NCBI GenBank assembly: GCA_036345935.2
Contig: JADWOT020000006.1
Span: 9,832,519 to 9,896,518, forward strand
From: Taenia hydatigena
Lineage: Eukaryota > Platyhelminthes > Cestoda > Cyclophyllidea > Taeniidae
Direction: 5' to 3'
Length of the DNA: 64,000 nt
Positions 1 to 26,096 of this stretch are shown one piece after another (the stretch's first letter is position 1; the number at the start of each line of letters is the position of its first letter). The notes below the pieces were generated by a model. That model was not told the origin of the DNA. It ran no database searches and was given only the letters and a program-made list of their open reading frames with translations. The translations under genes and the position numbers were made by a program.

Positions 1-2680
1 TCTCGCTCCCTCACTCGCGCCCTAATTAGGCTACTTAGCGAATCTTACCAGTACTCCCACCAACCCTTCCACAAACTCATCCCTGCTAATTAAGCTACGG
101 ATTTGGTACAAGGCGCATATAGCAGTGGCATTTACGCAACCGGAGGCATCGAAACGCTCTAAATAGCACTTGTAAATGTCTCCAAAGGTATTTTTCTCTC
201 TGCTGTGGGCAGGCTTGTCAAGGTTTATGTAAATGGGCCACTTTTTAAAAATCAATCACCATGAATAAAAATTAACCAAAAACTACCATAAAATGAGGTT
301 TATATTGAAAGATTGGGGATATATTCGCGTTTTGGAACCCAACAATTATTTTACAACGGTTCATTCGCAGGAGAATCATGAGTGATTCCCATAAATGAGT
401 GGTAACCTTTTATGATTTGAGTAGGATATTCAGTCTATGATTTTAATACTTTCGCAAATTTATTGTCTAAAGAATAAGTCGCAAAAGAATAGCAACTTTC
501 CCGAGAAATTTTGTCATTTCCTTCATTATGTAACATGCTTTCGCGAATCAAAGCACTCAGTTACATATACGATGTTGTTTTGACATTTGCGAGCTCATCT
601 TCAACCGTCCTTATGGTTAGATCATATCATGCTGTGAAAGTGGACCTTTTGATCTACTCTCTGTTTATGCTAAGCAATTAACTTTATATTGACTAACGAA
701 AACCGTGCCTATTTATCGCAGTCAAAATGGACCTTATTGAGGCTAAGGAGGATAGAGGCCATTTTTATGTCTTTGTAAAATCTTAAAATGCGAGGAATAT
801 TTTTCAGATAGTAACATAAAGTATTACGGAACTGCAGGGCCTGGGAGATTCAGCGAAAGGGATGTTTTAATTGCGTAACGATGGAAAATATTCGAAAATG
901 TAGTAAAGGGCTGCAGTTATCATCATCACCATTCAAACTATTTCAGATGAAATTCACGAAATTTACGGCTATAAAGCTCAAATTTAAAGCTCCTTAATTG
1001 TAGCGAGCCCTCTACAGCTGAGGATTTCGAACGAAATATTCATAGGCACTTAAAAGCGCGGTAATTAATCTATCACAGGTCTGTCAGCCGAAGTTAGGCA
1101 AATGGAAGAACCGAGTCCTGGTCATCACATTTCTTCTTAACGAGGAAATTTGCATGCAATTGCACTGAAAAGTCCGTCATTTAAATATGCTTATGATACC
1201 TAAGAAAAGACGCGACTATTTTTCCCATTTACTTAATTTATGCTGGTCTCTTGACTAATTACGCTCCCTGAGACCACGTTACCCGAAGTTGATGGCTTCC
1301 TCTAGTGCTAGTACCATTTTTGTTGCGGTCTCCCTGTTCCGCTTATGAGATAATTTAGTAAGTTAACTCCCCTCCTTCAAAAGCGCTAACAAGCATTTTA
1401 TCGAAGGAAAAAGATTGTGGGAGCTTTATCAGACCTTCCTTGTTAGCTCTATACATAATAATTCCCTTTGCCATTGTTTGTTACTCGCGTAATCTCAGCA
1501 GCATCAATTCCCGGTCTTTGGAAATCACTTCTGGAAATTCAAAACTGAAGTGGCATTTTAACTTGCGATTTACGGTAGGTAAATTTCATTACAAGTTGTC
1601 TAGCTCACAAACAGTACATGAATGGGTGGTTAAAGCCAGCACTGTTAACTTCTGTTCCGTTTTACATCAAGTTACAACAAAACACTCGGGTCCTTAAGAT
1701 CGTTTTAAAGAAGTCATTGAATTTCGTGAGCACGGGAAAGCCCAAAAGCCATTGCGAAATCCTTTGATAATAACAACTATTCCTCTGTTTGGAGTGGGGA
1801 ATCTAGATGCGGTGAGCATAGCTGTTGTATTGAGAATGTTGACTTAAGCCTTACTTAAGGGCGAGGCGTGCTCAATGCTAAGCGTTGATCGGTCTAGATG
1901 CCAACCAACTAACCCATCCTTACTCCTGAAAAGTGAAACAGTCTCACTTATAGGGATGGGTGTGGAACAAAAGCGTATAGTGGTAGTACAAATCTAAGAT
2001 CTCAACGAATCCTACGTTCCAAGTTGATCCCCAACGTTAAAGTTACTGGGGCCTAGCAAAACTGAGCGTGGAAATCAGGATTGTAGTAAACTTTTACGGA
2101 ACACGTGTGCATGTGCGATGGTTCCAATAATGACCGAGGCAAAATTCCGTTCCATCAGCGGAGGTATGGCGTAGATACTCCAGCTTGCATGCTCGCACCA
2201 TCGGTTCAATGAAACAAGCGTGTTTGTGCTTTGAATCAAATTAAAATCCCAATTTGAGCATGCATCATAGATCCTGTAAAAGTAGCTCGCGCTTTGAACA
2301 TACATCTGTGTTCAGTGCTTTGAAGCGGTAACGGAGCTGCAAATCACCTAGTAGAGATGTTCTAATTCTATCTTTAGACCATTGACTGGCGGCTAATTTC
2401 ATTCCGATGCTCTTTAATTGACTTTTCTAATTCCTTGTTAGGATAACCTTTTTATCACTTACTTCTAAATCGGCCATGGCATTTACCCTTTAAAACTCCT
2501 AGGCAGTTTAAAAGCTTCGTACTAAAATTCCGTGACGCAAGTCACTCAAAGAGAGCAAAAATTAGTACCAGCTGTTAGCAATATGATTTTTGCCCTAAAA
2601 CTGAATTTTAAACGACTTGGATTACTCAAAGAATGCTTGGAATCTTTATAATATTGTCTAAACCACATACAAATACACCT
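1..2680. other. no gene recognised
   Basis: A+T-rich sequence with only short, unconnected open frames of under 90 codons. None shows a recognisable protein block flanked by plausible splice sites. I see no tRNA-like cloverleaf or tandem array by eye. Confidence 0.5.
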
Positions 2681-2865
2681 CATTGTAGCGTCCCGAGGCT
2701 CCCTCGAAGGCAAAAGAAGGCAGAATGCTAGAGCAGAATATATATATTCAACAGACAGAGGGAAATAAGCTGCTGGCATGGCCAGGAGGCCAGTCTACGC
2801 AGCTAGGGCAATATGGCCGTCACTGTGTCCCTGACCGAAACCGGTAGTTCAAACAAACAAATTAC
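2681..2865 (-). repeat. dispersed ~180-bp repeat, copy 1 (reverse orientation)
   Basis: Read on the minus strand, this stretch matches the copy at 11401-11581 closely. Shared blocks in order are ACTACCGGTTTCGGTCAGGG, TGCCCTAGCTGCGTAG, GGCCATG, TCTGTCTGTTGAATA with a TA-rich run, ATTCTGCCTTCTTTTGCCTT, and a terminal GCTACA. The element has no long open frame and I see no clear terminal inverted repeats or target duplication. It could be a SINE or another short non-autonomous element. It lies about 1.3 kb upstream of the S11 gene, in the opposite orientation. Confidence 0.75.
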
Positions 2866-3649
2866 TACACCTATGTGCATTGCGTTGGCTGCTTGGTTAG
2901 CGCTTCCTTTCCGTAAAGGGGCTGTACTACTTATGTTTCTTTAAATGTGCCTTGTAGGTGCGATGAGGGAAGACAATTTCAGCCTGATTCCGGAGGAGCG
3001 GTTCGACTCTCCTGCTGTGGAGAGGCCTTCCTCTTAACTTCTCTTAATACGCTATCTCCCATTTCATTTAATGCAACAAACATGCCAAGACACATCCAAC
3101 CTTCTTATATCAGGAATGGTAAAAGAGAAGAGGAGGATAAGGAAGAAACCCCTACCGGGGTCATTTCAGGGGTCCTACTGATGTTAATCGTAGGCATTTG
3201 TTTGAGAATTATGTCTTCTTTTGCCTTCAGGGAAGCCAAATAGTGATTCGATAGAAAATCGGTCGTTTTAATAAAACGGTTTGGCTGGCTAATTCTGTAT
3301 GAAACAACCTTTATTCTAAAAGTAACGAAAATGCCTAATAATTAGTGCATAAGTAAAAGCATTAAGGTGCGACGATGCTCTTTTGAGGCATAAAGTGAAA
3401 ATTTGCGGATGAGGAGAAGTGGCCTACGTCCTTGTCCATTTCTCACGACTTATGCAAAGGTGACGCATTTATGTAATTGAAATGGCAAACGCATACAACT
3501 TCTGCAATTAAACAAAGCACAATTTCAAGACTACACATAATATAGTTCAGTTATTGACTATAGCACAAAAGGTTGCTGCTTTTCCTCGAGTCTAAATAAG
3601 TGCTACACAAAAGTAATGAGATATCTGTAATATCTTGTTTGTCTGATTG

Positions 3650-3802
3650 ACGGATCCACGTGGCAATATTGATCTGGCTGGGTAGACTAGCCTCTAAATT
3701 ATGCCATCAGCTTTGTTCTCTCTGCCTACTGAATATATATATTCTGCCTTAGTATTGTGCTCTCTTTTGCCTTCAAGGCAGTCCCGAGACGCTACAGTAT
3801 CG
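3650..3802 (+). repeat. dispersed ~180-bp repeat, copy 2
   Basis: This copy carries the 3' two thirds of the element: GGGTAGACTAGCCTC, ATGCCATCAGC, CTCTCTGCCTACTGAATATA, a TCTTTTGCCTTCAAGG block and ACGCTACAGTA. It is more diverged than copies 1 and 3. It ends about 335 bp upstream of the S11 start codon, in the same orientation as the gene. Confidence 0.7.
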
Positions 3803-4136
3803 AACCAGTTTACAAGTTCTAACATTCCATTGAAGTGTGTTTTGGCAGCATGCAAGTCATATCTTTAAAAGAACAAATGAAGCGCTTAGAGCATATTTGG
3901 ATCGGATGATCCAAAATTAACAAATACTACGAAAAAAATATTTAAAGAGATGAAAGACTTTTAGGAAAAAAACATGCAACTGATTGTTTTGAAAAATCAA
4001 AAACACAAATTAATTCAGAAATTAGATAACAAAACCGACTACTTTAGTAGGATGGAAACTACATGTCTCTCTTATGTGTTTATTTTAATTGGCTGACCAG
4101 TCCCGCGCCCACTTCTACTTTGGCGTGTTTTGTGCG

Positions 4137-4610
4137 ATGGCTGAGCAGGTTTGCCCTTGTTTTCGTAATATTTCTCCGTAGACTGAGCGTGCCTATCAAA
4201 AGCAGAAATTTTTAGGCAAAAAAGGGTCACGTTACTACAAATCTATTGGCCTGGGCTATAAAACTCCCAAAGAGGCTATCTTCGGTACCTACATCGACAA
4301 GAAATGTCCCTTTACCAGCGACGTCACCATTCGCGGTCGTATCCTCACTGGAACCGTTCGTAAGATGAAGATGAATCGAACCATTGTAATACGTCGTGAT
4401 TACATGAAGTATGTCAGGAAGTACAAGCGTTTTGAGAAGCGACACAAAAATATGTCTGTTCATATGTCTCCGTGCTTCCGCGACGTCCAAGTTGGCGATA
4501 CCGTCACTTGCGGCGAATGCAGGCCTCTCAGCAAGACTGTGAGCTACAATGTCATCAAAGTGGCGAAGGCGAGTGGTTACAAGTCGAAGAAGGGATTTAA
4601 TAAATTCTGA
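4137..4610 (+). CDS. RPS11: 40S ribosomal protein S11 (uS17), two exons
   Basis: Structural protein of the small cytosolic ribosomal subunit, uS17 family. Exon 1 (4137-4148) encodes only M-A-E-Q. A 33-bp GT-AG intron (4149-4181) follows, then exon 2 (4182-4610) encodes the rest, for a total of 146 residues. Diagnostic blocks include [70 protein letters not shown] and [10 protein letters not shown], ending in GFNKF. An in-frame TAG directly before exon 2 rules out an unspliced start, and the intron restores the usual N-terminus. The protein is about 12 residues shorter than the human protein because the segment after TERAYQKQ is compact; the reading frame is intact. An AATAAA lies at 4624-4629, just after the stop. 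It is the only cytosolic ribosomal protein gene seen here. Confidence 0.95.
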
Positions 4611-4623
4611 TTTGGCATGTGTT

Positions 4624-4629
4624 AATAAA
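4624..4629 (+). promoter_or_regulatory. polyadenylation signal AATAAA of the S11 gene
   Basis: A canonical AATAAA sits 14 bp after the S11 stop codon. The very short distance suggests a short 3' UTR, as is common for ribosomal protein mRNAs. Confidence 0.6.
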
Positions 4630-4879
4630 TCGCGTTCCTCGTATTGTTACTCTTCTTTGAAACAGTCGGCTAAAATTTTGTTCCTTGCCCGCGAATTTGT
4701 ACGCTGTGTTAGTATCCACCGCTTATCAGCTGCCTCTACAATTCCAGACGTAACGATCAGCATCCATTTGCGCTTACCTGCTCCAGAGTAAGGCTGTCAG
4801 GGTTGAAACAATTATGTTTGTTCATTGCATCCTTGGCAATGTAGTGTGCCCGGTATCTGTATTTCGGATCTGGTCAAAT

Positions 4880-7800
4880 CCGGATGGTGTTGGCTGCTAT
4901 TTAGTCTTACCTGCTCTTGGCTTAGTCTGGTCCGACTAGTTGTTGGGGTCGTCTAGCGTGGACGGCGCTTGATGGGTTTGGGTCTTGGTTAGGGGGTCGG
5001 GCGGGGTGTTTAATTTTTGGGGCTTCTTTCCGCCGCTTTCAGGCGGCTGCGATGGCCTTCTAGGAGTCCTACAGAGCGGTTCTTGGAGGCGCTGCGGGGA
5101 GTTACCCCCTCGGTCCTGTGAAAAAGGTTAGCAACCGTGGCTCGCGTTGTTGTGCGAGTCAGGTAGTGAATTTGGTGTGCAGGTGACCAGTAGTGGTGAG
5201 ACTCGGGAGCAGCCTGCGAACTGTACTTCGAGAACTTGGCGTTGCTTCCCTTGGCTAACAATTGGGAAGGGGGGGGGGGAGGAAGAGGAGCCGGTGGACC
5301 CAACGCATCACCGGCTGCGACATCCATCTCATGTTCTCCATGTGGCCATCAGGACTCTGGATGCCTTTACCGCTTTACTGTGATGGTAGCGAGAGCGGGC
5401 TCACTTCAGCCAGGTCCTGGTCTGATAGGGCGAGAATGGGGCTGGAATTGTGCAAATGGGAGCGGGTGCTTTAAGGTTACAATTCTCACATGGCGCGTAA
5501 CGCCGTGGGTATCCCAGTGTTCCAGCCCCGACGTTGTGCCTCCCCAGGCTGCCGACCCAGCTGGGGCCATCCGCGTTTAACATTCCACGAGTAAAATTAG
5601 TGAAAAAAGGCCTTGGCCCACAATGGCAAAGACTTCGCTTCGACAACGTCAATCGAAGCGTCAAAGGACCACGCGCCTGGCCACTCTGACACGCCGGCCT
5701 GCGAGGTAAAATTAACACGGAACCGCCACCCAAAGTGACCCTCTGTCACTCCCTCATAAACCGGCGAATGACCTCAGGCCCCCGGCCGAGGCAGTAACCT
5801 CGGTGGGCCTTCGCAAAGAACCGCCACCAAACCCGATTCCCGGCCGTCCTTGAGGCCACTTCAACTCTACGAGGCTAGCACTTGTAAGAATTTATTCTCA
5901 TTTAGTCTAACATTAACAGCGTAGTCTATTAGTATTAAAAGGGATGAGTAGGGAGAAACCGCGTTTGATCAATTCAGCGAGAAATTACGACGGCCTTCAA
6001 GCATTAAATGATCGATTAGCCTCTCCCCGCCGTCACTGTTGTCGGTGCTCACGCTGCGAGAGGCACCGCTATCGAGTGAGGTAACGGTAGCCGTGGCTTC
6101 GAATTGGCGGTGATGGGCGGTAGCGACGCTGGTGGGGAGACGCATCCCAAGACCGGCAGAGGCGGTGGCGTTGTGACCCGAGAGCGGACAGTAGCGTATG
6201 GTGTGTGCGTAGTCCCCCGTAGCCGAACACAGCGGACAGACGAATCGACGCAGCACCGGGCAGATTACACGACCCGCCCTATCCTTGACCTATCACGGAG
6301 AGAACCGCAATTAATGTATTCGGCAGGGGAACCCACGGACGCACTGCCTTACTGGTCGCACTCCGTGGCACCACGAGTGGTGTAGGCTACACTGATGAGC
6401 GTCTGCGCCAACTTACTTTTTACATGTGCTAAGTTGCATCGCACAGAATCCCCGTGTGCAGTCAGGCTAATTAATTAAACCTCCCCTATTGCATAATCAA
6501 AATGACGCCGAAAAGCCACCAAGAATCATACCTTGTGGCTGGTATACATCTCAAAGGTCTCGTTGTTGTTACGGCAGAAGACACAGAGATCCATGTTCGC
6601 CTCGCTAAGATGGCGAATTAGGGGAACTAACTGGCCAAGGAAATTGATCAGGCGATATAGTAGAGGATTAGCCAAGGGAATCCCCTGTTCGTAGTAGCTT
6701 TTTATCCTGGAAAAAAAAGCAGAGCGTATATGAAGGCACGTGAGCACTAACTGCACCGAAGCTGCGCACCTAGGGCCTTAGAGCCTCTGCACTCAACAAA
6801 ACTTGCCATTTTGAAATATGAATGCCCCTTCCTATCTAGAGTAAAGTCACTCGAGTGTTGCTGACCGCACTCGATACGCACAGAGCAGCCAGCACGCTAT
6901 CAACTTGTTTTCCATTACACAAACTTCGCATCGGCAACGTTGTCCAAAGAAAGGGTTAAAGCCGACTGGAACCGATAACACGAGGGAAAGGGGATTCGGA
7001 ATTCGCCAAGTTTTGCACCCTTTGAGGGGAGAACTGCTGACGATGGAGGCCTTAGCCATAGAGCATCGCTCGCTCCCCACCTCCTCCCGAGTCAGGCCTA
7101 GCCACGGAGAGAGGATGTGACTTAGCCAGACACTGTGAGCAAAAACCACAAGATTGACGTCGGTAGATCAGACTCATCCCCCCACTCCGGCACCAAACAG
7201 AGGCAGGAGGCTCATGGAAGACCATAGTTTGGGAGGCCAAAAGACACCTCGTCAACGCACTCAGCCGGACTACAGATGACAGCTGTAGACTCCAACGTTT
7301 GTTCAGACCCACTTAACCAACACACCGTAGCTGCTGCTGCCACGGTATCGAGTTGGCACCTGCTCGTCGGAAAAGTTAAATAAGAATCTTTGTGCTGAAA
7401 TTATTCCATGTGGAAGCACAACCGCCCATTGGGGTGTAAGTGATCGCGCCCGACGGGCCCTACTCACCGGAAGCGGCCATCAAGTGCTAGTCAGCACCTT
7501 TGTGGTGTGGGTAAGGACCCGTACCTACGACCATGCGGCAAATGAGCGTTGTCAGGTGATGCGGGGTAAGAAAGCCAAGCCAGTAGGCCGCCCGGACCCA
7601 AAACAATTTGTACGACCTTTTGTGCTGTTGCTTTGCGCCCTCCCCCAATTCCTCCAGCAAAAACTTCGGTGTCACATCTAGAACCAAAAACCAGAGCTCA
7701 AAGCATCCGCCTGGGGATCGGAACGCTCGACCTTGGGGCGCCTACCACAGACTCGGTACCTCCACCCCCCGCCTGCAATGGAAATCCAACAGCCCAAGGG

Positions 7801-10480
7801 CAACGGCACCCTCTTTAGGCCCTGATGGCCATCGGCTTTCATAAGCTTGTGGGCCGACACTCGGTGCATCGCAAAACCAACCAGACAAGCTGCCCTTCTC
7901 AGTTGCTCTCTTAAGCTGCGCCAGTAGCTAAGACATCCCTGAAAATCGATACGAGTCGGGACACTTTTTCAGCATCGATTAGATGCCAAGGCGGTAGAAA
8001 CGACAGTCTAGACGGATCACATGTCCGTCCGGGGGCGAAGGGGAGAGGGTGACAAAACAGAGGCAAGGGCAGGACGGTATTCCTCCACATCGAAATACGG
8101 TAGGGATATCATCTCAAACTTGCGTGAAAATGAGGCTTGGTTCAGACGGGCTGAATGAAACCCTGGAAGCCAGTATTTTCCCTTGACCTGGACCGTGACT
8201 GGGCAGCTTGAGTGCTAGCTAGGAGAGTAGAGCGAACTTCCAGACTCAGAATGCTTTGGTCAACTGGAGGCAAAGTCAAGATTTCGGTGGAATTAAAACA
8301 CGCAGGTGCTACGTCTCGCCATCTCTCTCCAAGTCACCACTAGAGGAGAGAGTAAATTGGTGCTTCTTTTTAGGTAATGGCCTTACACCTTGGAAAGTAG
8401 CAGCTTTCAAAACGGCACGAGATTAATACCCATGCATTTATAGCGTAATGGGACCGATGACACTTCCGGCGAGCAACCTGCTGTTCACATTGCCGGCGAA
8501 TAAAGCGGTCTAATGAAGTTCGGCACGCCATGGATAAAAGCCAACTACAACAAGCCCATTACTCCCTCATCGATGCAACCTAAGCGACTACCCTGAGAAA
8601 AAACTCCGCCTTTCTAGAAAACCTGTGCCGTTTTGTCGACCGGATAGTGCTAAACAAAACGGTGAAGCCTGGAGCAGAAGCACAAACGCAAACAACCGAC
8701 GCTCACATCCGGTTTTAAAAGGAACTGGGAAACGAGGTTACTACAGCACCCATCGAAACCCCGAAGGCAACCTCGAAGCAGTGGAAGGACCCGAGAGAGG
8801 TAATTGCCCTTCGACCCTCGCTGACTATGCGGTTGGAGGTCCAGCAGCCCAAGTGCCTGCTTTTACCGACTAGCGATACTAGCCCACCCTGCCGATCGGT
8901 TGCAACCCCCCAAACACCTCCAGACCTTGGGTTGAACTCTATAACCGAGAATGTGAGCCGACCTGCGGATACGATTATGAGCAGATGCCATCCAGACCAT
9001 GGGAAGCAGTGCCCAAAATGTTCAGGCGAAAACGTGGGAGCGAACCATGAGGACGTCCACAATTACAGACAAACCGACGGAGTGTTGGACGTTGACTATT
9101 CAGCCAACCTCCGAAGGGCCACTTAACCTAAACACCAACTAAACGATACGACTAAATATTCATCTCCAAGAGCTCGAAACACCGAAAAAAGTGAAGGCTC
9201 AACGAGCTACACAACCGTTGAAAATGGTGTAAATGGATTAAGCTTGGAGAAGAGAGCGGATCGGCGCACTTGAAGGTAACGCATTACGGTAATGTGACGC
9301 CGCGACTAAACTGCCCTTTCCACTACATAGAATGCCAGAAAAAGACTCACAGATCACGCCAGCGATTAATTTGTTCCACTGCAAGAGAGTAGCGCTCTCC
9401 ATGACCCTGATTTTCTAAAAGAAGCAAAGGACCTTTTTACTATGAGTCGAATAAGACCGTTTTCACCGTTCACCCATGCTGATCCAAGCTCAGATCCCTG
9501 CACTAACTAAATATCATCATATTCGTACAGGTAGATCGTCAGACTACCATCTGTCTCCTAGCTTGAAGTGTTGAGCTACTCCTGCGAACGTGTAAATATC
9601 GTAAAGCCACACATGTCCGACTTGGTTAGTTTGTAAGCCTGGCACAATCTGTTTTGCATGAAGTAGATGGCTACCGATGGAAAGCGTTAAAGTAGATTTA
9701 CTTACGTCGAGAAAAAGTGTTACCCAGGAGCCAGAGGGACTGAGACACCTGGTTGCCATCAGGGCTCACCGACCGAGAAGCCGGGAGCGCGCCCCAGAGG
9801 AGAGAACCGGCAGGCATAACTCCCACGACGAATGAGGATGTGCCCTGGGTGTCCACTTTAACCCAGGTACAATCAGCCAATAACGGAGCGCCTCCATACG
9901 GTGCAATCGCGAGCCCATGCATGTGCGTGCGGAGTGGGCACATACGTCCGCACCGCAGCCGGTCTTATTGACCAATGAGTAGGCAAATCGATAGGAGGGT
10001 GCAGGAGACTGTTGAGTTCTTGAGCCTACAGCCGCATTACGGAATGGTCTAGGATTCCTACGTCTAGCGGTGGCCGTCCTCAGGGCGTTTCCTTACGTTT
10101 GCGGTTATTTTGTTCGCTTCGGAGTGCGCTTTAGCTGACAAATGTAAGTTGTAGCGAAAAGGCGGTGCTGGAGTCCTCGTTTCAAGTGGTTTTAATGGGT
10201 TCAAACGCTTCTGACGGGATTTCGCTAAAAACGCAGGGAAATTCCTCGGAAGTTTTTTTGTTCTGCTTACCTCGCTGCCCCTCATAAAGTCCATGTATTT
10301 CAGCGAATGCAGTTTTGTCGACGTCGGTGGTGTTCCCTGTTAGGTACACATGCATTATAATTCGCATTACATTACATTGCATGCGGGATGTGGTGCGAAG
10401 TTAGGTGGGGGATGTGCTCAACCGTTATTCAACAGGGCAGGGCAGCCACCTTGGGGTCCAGGTGGCTGCAGAGCTTGAAT
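4880..10480. other. G+C-rich block without recognisable genes
   Basis: Base composition changes visibly from the A+T-rich flanks to a G+C-rich block of about 5.6 kb. Many open frames of 60-115 codons occur on both strands, as expected from a low density of stop codons. None joins into a recognisable protein. The most suggestive piece is on the minus strand near 5969-6256. It has a CPLC...H...C spacing reminiscent of the zinc-knuckle tail of some non-LTR retrotransposons, but no reverse transcriptase motif such as YADD was found nearby. An 11-G run lies at 5269-5279. Degenerate mobile DNA, a satellite-like segment, transferred DNA or an assembly chimera are all possible. Confidence 0.4.
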
Positions 10481-12083
10481 GTTAAATTGGTTTCAGATTC
10501 CCATAATAACTTGTAGCTTGTTCATTTAGAGGCTAGTAAGGTTCCCTATCAAAGGTGCCTATGTGGGGCCACTACTGATGTTGATGTGCGCGAGCACGCT
10601 ACAGGCTCGCGGCTGGTGCTTAACAGTGTTGGCATGCGAAACTGGATACGAATTGTTTAGTGGGGATAAGCTGCTTCTTCCCAACTAACTTGGGGCAGTT
10701 GTGCAACGTTTCGGGCGTCATCGGCTCCCAAGAGCCATTTTGCCGAATTTGTGAATTTGACGTGCAAGTTAGGCGCTGATCGACAACGGTGTCGGCGGCT
10801 GGTCGTCCCTCCGAATAGTCGACTGTCGCCTGCTTGCATCACCGTCATGTTCCCCCACCATCACGACATTTTCCTTATTCATTACCTCCGGATTGTGATC
10901 CGCCGCGAAGCCACCCGTTTTAGCAAAGAGGCGTATTAATGATTTTGGCAGTGGTTTCCAAAATAGTAAGCGCTCATCATGACGGTCCACATAGTCTGCG
11001 TGAATTCCTAAGGTCTAGGCACGTGGAAACCCGCGCCTGTCCTCACGTTTTATAATTCACTATCATTGTGATTTTTTCGCCAGTTTGATAATCTCAGTTT
11101 TATGTTGACGAATAGCGGACAAAAAGTCCTTATATAAATGCAGTGAAACTAGACAAGAGCTCAGTAAAAGTGCACTGTTTTGACATAGAGCTTAGTGTGC
11201 GTTTAGTCACATGAGGTCCCGGTAGCTGCGATTAATTTTCTTCCGCCTCAGTAGCCACCCTGCAATGACTACGATATCCAGGCCCGACGCTAATAATAAC
11301 AAATCATCATTTATAAGACTTCAAGGAAGGCCTGAGGAACTAAAGTAACTATCAACGACAGTCACTGTACAAGTGTGCTCTGTTGTACCTGTAATACTTT
11401 GGTTGTTTGGACTACCGGTTTCGGTCAGGGTCACAGGGGTGGTCATGTTGCCCTAGCTGCGTAGGGTGGACTCCGGGCCATGTCGGCAGCTCATCTCCCT
11501 TTGTCTGTTGAATACATATACGTTCTACCCTAGTATTCTGCCTTCTTTTGCCTTTAAGAGGGCTTCGAAAGGCTACAGTACCGGATGGGTCCGTCTGCCA
11601 GGATTTTCAAAATAAAAAGTGCTCAAGACTATTTTGAACAAGAGCGTCAATAAATGTTCAACATCCGCCAAAACGCTAAGTGCGTGCGTGCTCGGAATCG
11701 AGTAAAAAATTGGCCCAAAACGGACTGTCATTTTTTAAAAGTGCAGAAAAATGAGAGAAGCTTATTATAGATGCCTAAAATTAACGTGTTTAATTTTGAT
11801 ATCGGAACTTGCCTTGAAAAACATGCCGCTATTTAAAGCATCGTGAAAGCTGCACCAATTTAAATTTCTAGAGAAAACATATGGGAAAACAAGGCAGCCT
11901 TCATTCGAAATGACGCAATTTTACATAATTTTGACAGCTGTTAGCCTATTGTTTAATCAATAACTTTTAGACCTTAAATCATTTAAACAGAATTTGTTTG
12001 TATCCGTATCTGTAAGCGTAAGTCTTTTGCATTAAAATGTTTATCCAATAAATGGGAAGCATTTATGCCTAGTGTGCATCACT
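10481..12083. other. intergenic region upstream of LARS2, no gene seen
   Basis: Apart from the dispersed repeat copy at 11401-11581 I see no protein or RNA gene here. Composition returns to A+T-rich by about 11 kb. Confidence 0.4.
11401..11581 (+). repeat. dispersed ~180-bp repeat, copy 3
   Basis: Nearly full copy in the plus orientation: ACTACCGGTTTCGGTCAGGG, TTGCCCTAGCTGCGTAGGG, GGGCCATGTCGGCAGCTCAT, TTTGTCTGTTGAATACATA, TAGTATTCTGCCTTCTTTTG and GGCTACAGTA. It aligns over its length with the reverse complement of 2681-2865. It ends about 500 bp upstream of the LARS2 start codon, in the same orientation. Confidence 0.75.

Positions 12084-26096
<14,013 letters not shown>

Noticed and set aside
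2990..3020. GGTTCGACTCT resembling a tRNA B box
   Set aside because: The flanking bases do not form a T arm, and no A box or acceptor stem pairs at the right distance.
2947..3243. 98-codon frame with a hydrophobic stretch and a run of Glu/Lys
   Set aside because: No recognised family, no supporting splice sites, and it lies between repeat copies. Probably a chance frame.
5010..9975. Many frames of 60-115 codons on both strands
   Set aside because: G+C-rich DNA has few stops. Frames overlap on opposite strands, do not chain through splice sites and show no conserved enzyme motifs.
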